Shown in pieces: positions 7,601 through 13,561 of a stretch of 13,561 nt of DNA. Below the pieces are notes generated by a model that was not told where the DNA came from, made no database searches, and saw only the letters and a list, made by a program, of their open reading frames with translations. A program made the position numbers and the translations under genes. This DNA is from Kiritimatiellia bacterium (GTDB lineage: Bacteria; Verrucomicrobiota; Kiritimatiellia; RFP12; UBA3636), in contig JAEDLN010000040.1 in NCBI GenBank assembly GCA_016295275.1, forward strand, positions 1-13,561. Direction: 5' to 3'. How positions within the stretch are numbered: position 1 is the stretch's first letter; every line of letters begins with the position of its first letter.

Positions 7601-7718
7601 GGGACCCGAGAAGGTATTTTTTTTCATGAACCGCGTCCGCCGCTTCGGAAACTACTGCCAGATTTTCGGATGGAATGCGTGGCGAACCACGAATCGCCAA
7701 AATTGAAAATGACGGAAA

Positions 7719-7764
7719 AGAATCAAGAAGACTCCTCAAGTCACTGCGGAGTCTTCTTGATTTT
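7719..7764 (-). terminator. Intrinsic terminator after the 408-residue exported protein gene
   Basis: AATCAAGAAGACTCC (7721-7735) and GGAGTCTTCTTGATT (7748-7762) form a perfect 15-bp stem with a 12-base loop. On the minus strand the stem is followed by CTTTTCC. It starts at the stop codon of the minus-strand gene ending at 7764, where the end of that transcription unit is expected. Confidence 0.75.
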
Positions 7765-8990
7765 CATGGCGACAGCGGCCGAGGAAGAACGCGCTCCAAG
7801 CGGCGGAATGGGGAGCTGGCTTCCAGCGATTGAAGAAACGAGCGAGGCGTCTTCGGCAGACCGAAGACTTCCATATAGCCTGAGTAGGGGAGTCCATTTT
7901 GAAAATTCCATAGTTTGAACTTTGAACCGAGCGCCGCTTCCCAAAACAATTCGCGGAGTTGTCCCTCTCGATTCTGAAGAACAACCAATCGTGGCGGTTT
8001 CCCGTTAAGAGTCAACCGATAAAAATCGTTCGTATGCGCCCTAAATGAAGCCGGGCATCGTCCGGAGGCGCACTCGAAACCATCCGAGGGCGGCTGCGTC
8101 CATTGTTCTCCGTCCCAGATATAGGCAGACCAAAGTTCCCCGTCCGTGCCTTCATTTTCCCCAGTCGAAATCAAGACAAAGGGTGTATGAGCCGTATCGG
8201 CTACATCCGAAACGACTCTAGCCGTAGTTGGGAACGCCTTAAAAAACTGGTTTGAAAGAACCGAATTGAGACCAGACTCATAATCGGCGGGCGTTGTAAT
8301 TCCGAGCGAGATTCCAGTGCTCGTCTTTTGCAAGCCGCCTCGGATGGTCGGGTCGCCAAAAAGGGGATCGTCATCAATGCGACTATAGTTCTCAACCTTG
8401 TTGGGTAGGATGGTCGAGGTCCATTCGTTTGACCCTGAACGACGAGCAGAATACCAGTCCAGGCGCTCCAGCGAAGAGAAATCCGGCGAACAGACTAATC
8501 CGGGAAGAGATGAGGACGCTACGATGGATACCATCCCACCTCCGAATCGATAGATGGAAATGTCGGAAATGACGTTCAGACCGGCCTCATCCAGTCCGTC
8601 ACGCCAGCGTCGGAATGGAATGGAGGCCAGAGCCGATGCCTCTCCGAACTTCGAAACCACATACCATTCATCCGGAAACACCTCATAAACACCAACAAAG
8701 CCACCCGTTGCGTCCCCTAGAACTCGAACGGAGCCGTTGGTTGTTGCGAAGCAGAAGCGCCCCCCCGATTTTGCATAGTCGACTTCGCAAACGAAAACGT
8801 CGGAACCAATCTCGGGGAAGAAAACGGGCGAAAAAAGGTATCGTCCGAGAATGTCCACTTCCATTGGAAGGGCGTCGGCCATCGTTTTCAATGAGTCGCT
8901 TGCTACCGCAGTTTGCGCGATCACTGAATCGTTCACAGCCGACATTACCAGCAGGCTGGCCAGAAGCAGTCTCAATTTATTGTCTTGCAT
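7764..8990 (-). CDS. Exported protein of unknown family, coupled to the TSP3/transglycosylase-like gene
   Basis: 408 residues from ATG 8990, chosen because GGAGAG lies 4 bases upstream; the alternative start nine codons earlier lacks this. Residues 1-25 form a signal peptide (LRLLLASLLVMSAV core, likely cut after SVIA), so the product should leave the cytoplasm. The rest is rich in beta-strand-like segments with aromatic residues (DEWYVVSKFG, ELWSAYIWDGEQWTQP, FYRLTLNGKPPRLVVLQNR), compatible with a beta-propeller or sandwich. It has five cysteines after the signal, two in GFECASGRCPASF. I do not recognise a family or catalytic motif. The gene overlaps the upstream stop by 14 bases (ATGCAAGACAATAA), implying coupled translation and a shared role: a chaperone-like partner, inhibitor/immunity protein or second surface component. 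A perfect terminator stem follows the stop. Confidence 0.75.
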   Translation of the reverse strand: MQDNKLRLLLASLLVMSAVNDSVIAQTAVASDSLKTMADALPMEVDILGRYLFSPVFFPEIGSDVFVCEVDYAKSGGRFCFATTNGSVRVLGDATGGFVGVYEVFPDEWYVVSKFGEASALASIPFRRWRDGLDEAGLNVISDISIYRFGGGMVSIVASSSLPGLVCSPDFSSLERLDWYSARRSGSNEWTSTILPNKVENYSRIDDDPLFGDPTIRGGLQKTSTGISLGITTPADYESGLNSVLSNQFFKAFPTTARVVSDVADTAHTPFVLISTGENEGTDGELWSAYIWDGEQWTQPPSDGFECASGRCPASFRAHTNDFYRLTLNGKPPRLVVLQNREGQLRELFWEAALGSKFKLWNFQNGLPYSGYMEVFGLPKTPRSFLQSLEASSPFRRLERVLPRPLSP

Positions 8991-11900
8991 TCGTCTCTCC
9001 TCGTTCGATTTCACCACTGATTAGGTGTGCGTAATTGTTCTGATTGTCGTGCAACTGCCATCTCAGAGACGGGTCGGTCGCTTCTGGATTGAAAATCCAA
9101 GGCGATTGAACTTTGTTGGTGGTGCCGCCTGAAATGAACGTCGTTACGGGAACACCCCTGGCGCCATTGTAAAGGATGATTTCCGCCCACTCATCAGAAT
9201 CGAGCCTAACATTGGAACCTTCGGCAATCTCCACATCGGACGGAGGCTCGACCCAATTCGCATGAGAACCGTACTTGGAACGAAAGTTGGCAATGAACCT
9301 CAAATGCGTATTGCGTTTTTCGACAAATAACTTTGCCATGGAAACCAAGTTCGTCTTCCAGTTCCAGACTTCTGCCGTAGTTGTCTCAACACCGTTCTGA
9401 CCGGATCGATCCAATTGTGCGATTCCCCAACCTTCCGGAGGGCCGAGATTGGGTTTCTCCCGGTTAACGGTCCTTGCATTGAATTGGTTGTAGATGTATC
9501 GGCCTTGGCGGCTCTCATGCCGGGTAATCGGCCCTGCGATTCTAGAAAAATGGGGATCGACGACAGTTGGCAGGAAATTCTCCACATCCTCGTCCTGCGG
9601 ATTCTTTCCGCGAATGAAAAACTGCGTATATCCGGCAAGATGGTCATCTTTCACAACGTCGAGCGTCGCGACCCCACCGATGATCTCGTTCAACGCGGAT
9701 TCGATGTTCCAGGCTTGGTTGCCCGGAAGGAAAGTCCAGTGGGAGGCGGGAACGCGACGATTGTCGTTGGTGCCTCGTTCGGTTCGCTCCGAATGAAGTC
9801 CCATCGCCCATCCGATTTCGACGAAATCCGGCAATCCTTGGAACTGTGCCGTGAGCGCGGGGGCGGCGGGTTCGCCCGTCACATAGGCAATGCCATTGCG
9901 AAAGATCCGCTTTGCATGACGATTCCCGAAATCGGTCGTCGTCTCCGAGTCCGGCCAGTTTGCCTGAACGACACGGAGCGGGTAGACGGCAGCCATCATC
10001 GTACTGGGAAGAGCGCCATCCGAAACATTCGTCACCTCGAAGTCCAAGGTTACTTCCAAATCCTGATTCGTAGGCGCAGATAGGAAGCACCAGGCGATGT
10101 CGACGGGAGCCGAGTCGATGAGCATTCCCTGTACGTGATGGTTGGCATTGGAAGAAGCGACGAACTGCGAATGGAGCGCATTGACGTTGGTTACGCCCGT
10201 CTGGAAATAGACTCCGTTGGTGGAAAGACTCCAACGAAGCGTGTCATTAAACTGTGACTGGTTTTCCGTGTATTGAGGAAACTCTTCGCTCGCCACCCAA
10301 ACGCCGACGAGAGCCGAAGCGTTCCGATCGACGAAAAACGTCTGCTGAAATGTTACGGGAACGCCCTGCCTCCCATTCCCAAGAACCGCCCCCGACTGGT
10401 ATCCCACCTTGTCCGCCGGATCGTTCGGGTCGGTTCCGGCCTCGGTCTCTTCTGCGTCGGGAACGTCATCCCCGTCCGTGTCCGTGTCCAGCGGATCGGT
10501 CCCGGTGTCGAATTCCTCGCCGTCATTGAGCCCGTCACCATCGGTGTCTGCGAGGAGAGGATTCGTACCAAGTCCGAGATGATAACGGAAACCGCGACCG
10601 GAACCGAGGTCAATATCCGGATCGCCGGGGCGCGGCAGCGTGCACCGCCCCCCGGGGAGGAGGAAGTAGCCGCGGTCGCGGTTGTGTACGCCGACGATGG
10701 CCCCTGCGGAGATACCGCCCTTGGGGATCTCCCGGTAGTACACGTCGAGCGTATTGTGGACGGTGTGCGGAAGCACGACCTGGAAGGACGCACGGCGGGA
10801 TAGCTCCGTACGAAGCCCTCCTCCTCCGCGCTGCACGACCGGAAGCAGGAACCCATCGAACTCCACAACCGATGCTCCAGCGGTCTCGAAGAAGCGCAAG
10901 GCGGAATCCGAATCGCTCTCCAACGCGCACCAGAGGGCGGCCAAGGTAATGTGCGCGGGACTGTTCGTCCAAGTCGAGAGGGACTGCGGAGCGGGATAGG
11001 CGTTCGTTACGGATCCTCCAGGCTCCAGAAGGAACACGACACCGTTGGTGTCAACGGCAATACGATGGTGCGAGACTCCATCGCCGACGAACGGGGACGA
11101 AAGGGAAAACGTCCAGATGCCGTTGTCATCCCCGCCGACGGCAAGAAGATTCGGTGCGGCTCCGGAGTCGATCCACTGGTATTCGACGGTTGAAATTGCG
11201 CCGACCTCGGTCCGGTCGGAAAGCCCGTCACCATCCGTGTCGGCGGCGAGCGGGTTCGTCTCAAGTAGCAGGACCTCCTCGTCATCCGGCAGTCCGTCGC
11301 CGTCGGAGTCCGGGGCGTTGGGATCCGTTCCGTAGGTGATTTCAACGGAGTCGGAAAGACCGTCGAGATCGGTGTCGACGGCGTTAGTGCTCGTTCCGGT
11401 CACATAAAGTTCGTAGGCGTCCGCGAGGCCATCGCCGTCGGTGTCGACGCGCGTTCCGAGCCGGAAGAACGCGGCCTCGCCCGGGAAATCGGCGACAGCG
11501 CATCCGTAGGCGACGTTTGTGTAGACCGTCGTGCCGTCGAGCGGCGAGAGGACGATGTTCGTCGCAACGGGGCAGGTCGCGTCGTGGACGTGCGCCGTGG
11601 CGACGTTCCAGTTGGGAACGAATGTCGGATGGAGGGTAAACGACACCGGTGGGTTCGTGGCTGGCTGCGAGGAAAGCAGGAACGGAAACCGGTCGAGCCG
11701 ACTCGTCGAGCAGTAGAGGTCCAGAACGTTGCCGGGAAGCGCATTGTTCGTCGGCCACGCCGCCGTGAAGTAGAGATTGGTCTCCGTGAACGCGAATGCC
11801 GTGAAGCAGAGGTTCGTCACATCGTTGGTCCCGGCCGTCGAGCGTAGCGGGAGCGAGCGGAAAAGAGGCGGAACCGCGCGTAGCTCCTCAAGCGCTTCGG

Positions 11901-12333
11901 TCGAAAGCCTCCATCGGTCGGCAAGGTGCCACGGGGCGATGAGGGAGAAGTCTTGGGTCGGCGGATCATAGGGCCTAAGGAATGGAGTGACCCAGTTCCA
12001 TGTGAGGGGCGCCACCGGGACTTCGATCCAAAAGACGCTGCCGGACTCGTCCGTGAACTCGTAGTATCCCGTGGTTGAGGAAATGCGCACGGAGATCGTT
12101 TCGCCGATCCGATCCAGGAACGGGTCGGGCCATTCCGCATCGAGGAGGGCGAGCGCGGGAGTTGTCGCACTCTCCGCGTCGGAACCGGGATACATGATAC
12201 CTACGCCGGATACGATCTTCCGTTCCAGCGCCGCGGTCATGTCCGACGGCGAGAGCGGCATCGCCGCCGACGCGGGTGAAGCCGAGGCGACTATCGCCGC
12301 GCCGATGAGAAGAATGGCGGAAATCCATTTCAT
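8977..12333 (-). CDS. Large exported modular protein: TSP3 repeats, nidogen-like domain, lytic-transglycosylase-like C-terminus
   Basis: 1118 residues from ATG 12333. The frame runs further upstream, but that part is low-complexity and precedes the signal peptide, and a good promoter lies just before this ATG. Signal peptide 1-23 (cut near ASA-A). Residues 25-295 are an unassigned beta-rich region. TSP3-type calcium-binding repeats are at 297-376 and 595-641 (VDTDGDGLADAYEL, DSDGDGLPDDEE and similar). Between them, about 385-560, lies a nidogen-like pattern (HHRIAVDTNGVVFLL, LAALWCALESD, FQVVLP, VGVHNRD). After an unassigned 645-930 region comes a transglycosylase-like module: TRHES with candidate catalytic E940, QFN (950-952), GWGIAQLD (968-975), VWNWKTNL (990-997) and YNGARG (1055-1060). 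This suggests a surface or secreted peptidoglycan-cleaving protein. The C-terminal assignment rests on motif order only. The downstream gene overlaps it. Confidence 0.85.
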   Translation of the reverse strand: MKWISAILLIGAAIVASASPASAAMPLSPSDMTAALERKIVSGVGIMYPGSDAESATTPALALLDAEWPDPFLDRIGETISVRISSTTGYYEFTDESGSVFWIEVPVAPLTWNWVTPFLRPYDPPTQDFSLIAPWHLADRWRLSTEALEELRAVPPLFRSLPLRSTAGTNDVTNLCFTAFAFTETNLYFTAAWPTNNALPGNVLDLYCSTSRLDRFPFLLSSQPATNPPVSFTLHPTFVPNWNVATAHVHDATCPVATNIVLSPLDGTTVYTNVAYGCAVADFPGEAAFFRLGTRVDTDGDGLADAYELYVTGTSTNAVDTDLDGLSDSVEITYGTDPNAPDSDGDGLPDDEEVLLLETNPLAADTDGDGLSDRTEVGAISTVEYQWIDSGAAPNLLAVGGDDNGIWTFSLSSPFVGDGVSHHRIAVDTNGVVFLLEPGGSVTNAYPAPQSLSTWTNSPAHITLAALWCALESDSDSALRFFETAGASVVEFDGFLLPVVQRGGGGLRTELSRRASFQVVLPHTVHNTLDVYYREIPKGGISAGAIVGVHNRDRGYFLLPGGRCTLPRPGDPDIDLGSGRGFRYHLGLGTNPLLADTDGDGLNDGEEFDTGTDPLDTDTDGDDVPDAEETEAGTDPNDPADKVGYQSGAVLGNGRQGVPVTFQQTFFVDRNASALVGVWVASEEFPQYTENQSQFNDTLRWSLSTNGVYFQTGVTNVNALHSQFVASSNANHHVQGMLIDSAPVDIAWCFLSAPTNQDLEVTLDFEVTNVSDGALPSTMMAAVYPLRVVQANWPDSETTTDFGNRHAKRIFRNGIAYVTGEPAAPALTAQFQGLPDFVEIGWAMGLHSERTERGTNDNRRVPASHWTFLPGNQAWNIESALNEIIGGVATLDVVKDDHLAGYTQFFIRGKNPQDEDVENFLPTVVDPHFSRIAGPITRHESRQGRYIYNQFNARTVNREKPNLGPPEGWGIAQLDRSGQNGVETTTAEVWNWKTNLVSMAKLFVEKRNTHLRFIANFRSKYGSHANWVEPPSDVEIAEGSNVRLDSDEWAEIILYNGARGVPVTTFISGGTTNKVQSPWIFNPEATDPSLRWQLHDNQNNYAHLISGEIERGETNARQ
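10411..10551 (-). repeat. Second TSP3 calcium-binding repeat block
   Basis: Encodes residues about 595-641 of the large exported protein: ADTDGDGLNDGEE, TGTDPLDTDTDGDDVPDAEE and TEAGTDPNDP. Asp/Gly spacing matches thrombospondin type 3 calcium-binding loops. The DNA is GC-rich and internally repetitive (recurring GTCxCCGTC-like units), which makes it a likely site of recombination between related genes. Confidence 0.85.
11206..11445 (-). repeat. First TSP3 calcium-binding repeat block
   Basis: Encodes residues about 297-376 with four successive DxDxDGLxD loops (VDTDGDGLADAYEL, VDTDLDGLSDSVE, DSDGDGLPDDEEV, ADTDGDGLSDRTEV) separated by short GTDP or TNP linkers of about 20 residues. Typical rigid, calcium-loaded spacer of exported proteins. 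Confidence 0.88.
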
Positions 12334-12340
12334 TTCGCAG

Positions 12341-12369
12341 ATTCTATCAGTTCCGCAATCGGAAGACAA
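12341..12369 (-). promoter_or_regulatory. Promoter of the large exported protein gene, possibly giving a leaderless mRNA
   Basis: On the minus strand, TTGTCT (12364-12369) and TAGAAT (12341-12346, five of six consensus bases) are 17 bases apart. Only seven bases (CTGCGAA) separate the -10 box from ATG 12333, so the predicted transcript start falls on or next to the start codon. No Shine-Dalgarno is visible, which agrees with leaderless translation. Confidence 0.5.
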
Positions 12370-12699
12370 ACGTTGAGTCGAGCGAAGATGCGCGGCGGGA
12401 AGCGGCGGGCCGAGGAGCTGGGCGGGTCGGGAGGGTGGGGAGCCCCCACGGGCTGTGGCAGCCAAGCAATGCGCCTTACCGCCGTTGCGCACGCGAAAAT
12501 CGCACGCGCATTGTCTGCCGTTCCTCGTGTCAACGGTATACGGGGATTTCGCAAGACAATAGGGGAGGAGTCGCCTTGGGAGATATGGCTTGGTGTTATT
12601 GAAAGAAACGACCTGGTCGTTGCCAATCAGATAGACGGCGAAAACGGTTTATTTCAGAGGAACCGGGATCGCATGGATGCGGAGATGAACAAATGCCCG
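12370..12699. other. Intergenic stretch without a convincing gene
   Basis: This gap between the Ig-like lipoprotein gene and the large exported protein promoter has several overlapping open frames on both strands. None has a ribosome site together with protein-like composition. The left part (12370-12470) is strongly GC-rich, with a G-quadruplex motif and a 6-bp GC hairpin (GTGGGG/CCCCAC, loop AGC, at 12435-12449). A direct repeat of GCACGCG lies near 12490-12507. I see no terminator with a U-tract behind the lipoprotein stop. Confidence 0.5.
12420..12440 (+). other. G-quadruplex motif upstream of a promoter
   Basis: Five G-tracts (GGG, GGG, GGG, GGG, GGGG) are separated by loops C, TC, A and T, the short-loop form expected to fold into a very stable parallel quadruplex. 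It is on the + strand, the template strand for the gene that starts at 12333, about 50 bases upstream of that gene's -35 box. Confidence 0.7.
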
Positions 12700-13311
12700 T
12701 CACAAGGGCGAAAGATCCTCTGGGACAACATGCAACCATGATGATGCAATCGGATTGTTCGAAATCGGCGACCGACATTGCTCGTCATGGAAGAAGTTGC
12801 CGTCGAAGACGATTTGAACCATTCCTCCCTGCCATCGCAACCCGGGTGGTAAATTATTCCACAATCGCGTGTCGAGAGAAACCGGCCAGATTATCGTATC
12901 TCCGGGGTTAATTGCTTCCACCATCGGAAAATTCCGATACCATGTGCCGTCCGCCCGAGAAATGTCATATCGGTCTCCTCCAACAAGAGCTCTTAGCGAC
13001 ATTGACTCATACCCCCATGAACAGCCGTCGTGATAGTACCAGACCTTCTCGGAGGAATTGTTTGAAATCGACAACAGGAAATCGACTGAAACCAAGTCGA
13101 TTTGATCTGCGCAAACGTCTGGCGGGTTCCGGGGATATTCAAAAGTCTGATCCGACACCCACGAGAGCGTGTAATTCGGTCTTTTGAAAACCGCATGACG
13201 ATTACCTGCGTCGAGTTTTTGCAAGGACATTGCAATCGGCGGAGGTTCGGTTGAAGCACATCCACAAAGGAATGCGACCAACAAACAGGGAAAGAGCGAG
13301 TTATTTGTCAT
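12700..13311 (-). CDS. Small lipoprotein with an Ig-like beta domain, unknown function
   Basis: 203 residues from ATG 13311, with GAGG six bases upstream. The N-terminus NNSLFPCLLVAFLCGCAS is a lipoprotein signal (lipid Cys18), so the product is anchored in a membrane facing the periplasm or surface. The body shows a beta-sandwich pattern: VDFLLSISNNSSEKVWYYHD, then SMSLRALVGGDRYDIS, then INPGDTIIWPVSLDTRLWN and GGMVQIVFDGNFF. The order 'structural strand, NxS/T turn, PGD, W-P-V' is common in small single-domain lipoproteins and inhibitor-like folds. No catalytic motif is seen. Its ATG overlaps the end of a short upstream frame (ATGA). It lies between the tail of another exported-type gene and the large modular gene, so an accessory or immunity-like role is possible but unproven. 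Confidence 0.75.
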   Translation of the reverse strand: MTNNSLFPCLLVAFLCGCASTEPPPIAMSLQKLDAGNRHAVFKRPNYTLSWVSDQTFEYPRNPPDVCADQIDLVSVDFLLSISNNSSEKVWYYHDGCSWGYESMSLRALVGGDRYDISRADGTWYRNFPMVEAINPGDTIIWPVSLDTRLWNNLPPGLRWQGGMVQIVFDGNFFHDEQCRSPISNNPIASSWLHVVPEDLSPL

Positions 13312-13475
13312 CGAGAACCTCTATGTTTCCGAAAACCAATCCGCGGACAAGCCACGCGCCCCTGCGCGTTGGTGACCGTGATCGTGTCCAAGCGTCCGTC
13401 CACGACGTAAGCGTAGCACACGGACTGCGCAAAGTCACCACAAAGCAACCAAAAACGATTGAAATCCGACGCCAC
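13308..13475 (-). pseudogene. Coding-like remnant or 55-codon ORF before the lipoprotein gene
   Basis: After the TAA of the edge gene, the same frame continues with protein-like sequence from a GTG at 13475: ASDFNRFWLLCGDFAQSV, then VVDGRLDTITVTNAQGR, ending in a TGA that overlaps the lipoprotein ATG (ATGA). Near 13360 the protein-like character seems to move to another frame, where WLVRGLVFGNIEVLDDK ends at TAA 13301-13303. Two coding-like halves in different frames suggest a frameshifted C-terminal fragment of a lost gene. A real small gene coupled to the lipoprotein is the alternative. No family recognised and no good ribosome site seen. Confidence 0.3.
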
Positions 13476-13478
13476 TCG

Positions 13479-13561
13479 TTAGAATCTCGCGTTGACAAGC
13501 GGCAAGACAAGCCTGTCGCCATTTTCACCGAAGGAGTTAATCAGACCAACCTGAATCCCAG
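13479..13561 (-). CDS. C-terminal end of a GxQxGLxN-type protein (5' part outside window)
   Basis: Twenty-six codons enter from the right edge and stop at TAA 13479-13481. The peptide GIQVGLINSFGENGDRLV then LPLVNARF resembles the last unit and tail of bacterial surface proteins built of G(V/I)Q(V/I)GL(I/V)N repeats that end in P-(I/L/F)-(V/I)-N-x-x-F. The pattern is short but distinctive. The bulk of the gene lies outside, so its function cannot be judged. Confidence 0.5.
   Translation of the reverse strand, partial: GIQVGLINSFGENGDRLVLPLVNARF

Noticed and set aside
7242..7706. 154-codon + strand open frame over the small membrane genes
   Set aside because: Antisense to two coupled hydrophobic ORFs with a strong Shine-Dalgarno; crosses the AT-rich to GC-rich boundary with no domain.
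12334..12492. 53-codon N-terminal extension of the large exported protein
   Set aside because: It would bury the signal peptide at residue 54, is Pro/Ala/Arg low complexity and covers the promoter.
12690..12712. Hairpin at the lipoprotein stop (GCCC / GGGC, 7-base loop)
   Set aside because: Only 4 bp, overlaps the stop codon and has no U-tract; too weak to call a terminator.
12373..12741. 122-codon + strand open frame in the gap before the lipoprotein gene
   Set aside because: Runs into the lipoprotein gene antisense, begins in low-complexity GC-rich DNA containing the G-quadruplex, and has no ribosome site or domain.
1..13561. CRISPR arrays, tRNA, rRNA, insertion sequences
   Set aside because: Looked for regular spaced repeats, cloverleaf arms with CCA ends and transposase-like motifs; none seen. 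The only tandem-like repeats are the TSP3-coding blocks.

Overview
The window is a bacterial chromosomal segment, most likely from the Verrucomicrobiota/Kiritimatiellota/Lentisphaerota group. The evidence is the large exported protein with blocks of DTDGDGLSD-type thrombospondin-3 repeats, a sulfatase-like lipoprotein fused to TPRs, and many small lipoproteins and exported proteins of no clear family. This placement is an inference from protein style, since there is no rRNA or marker gene here. I see no tRNA, rRNA, CRISPR array, transposase or integrase.

Left part (1-4101, + strand): an envelope-salvage operon of three genes with 8-base stop/start overlaps. The first is the 3' part of an MFS-acyltransferase-acyl-ACP synthetase fusion (Aas-like, lysophospholipid re-acylation). 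The second is a BadF/NagK-type amino-sugar kinase. The third is MurQ, the MurNAc-6-phosphate etherase. Kinase plus etherase would turn recovered MurNAc into GlcNAc-6-P. A hairpin with A/T flanks at about 4109-4144 ends this operon and probably also the convergent nadA.

Middle (4169-6708, - strand): a lipoprotein made of a degenerate sulfatase-like domain and C-terminal TPRs, followed 44 bases downstream by nadA (quinolinate synthase). Upstream lies a non-coding stretch with a 22-bp hairpin whose G-U pairs fit RNA from the + strand only.

Right part (6955-13561, all - strand): an accessory-looking region. In transcription order from the right edge it holds: the C-terminal tail of a GxQxGLxN-type protein; a short out-of-frame coding remnant; a small Ig-like lipoprotein; a 366-base gap with a strong G-quadruplex motif and a good promoter; and a 1118-residue exported protein. 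That protein has two TSP3 blocks around a nidogen-like beta domain and a C-terminal lytic-transglycosylase-like domain. It overlaps by 14 bases the gene for a 408-residue exported protein of unknown family, which is followed by a perfect 15-bp terminator stem. Then come an orphan C-terminal fragment and two coupled, AT-rich genes for small membrane proteins.

The most interesting unit is the 1118-residue/408-residue gene pair. It reads as a modular surface or secreted peptidoglycan-acting protein with a coupled exported partner. Base composition changes inside the large gene at the end of the second TSP3 block, which suggests domain exchange. Whether it is an antagonistic effector with its immunity partner or a housekeeping wall-remodelling pair cannot be decided from sequence alone.
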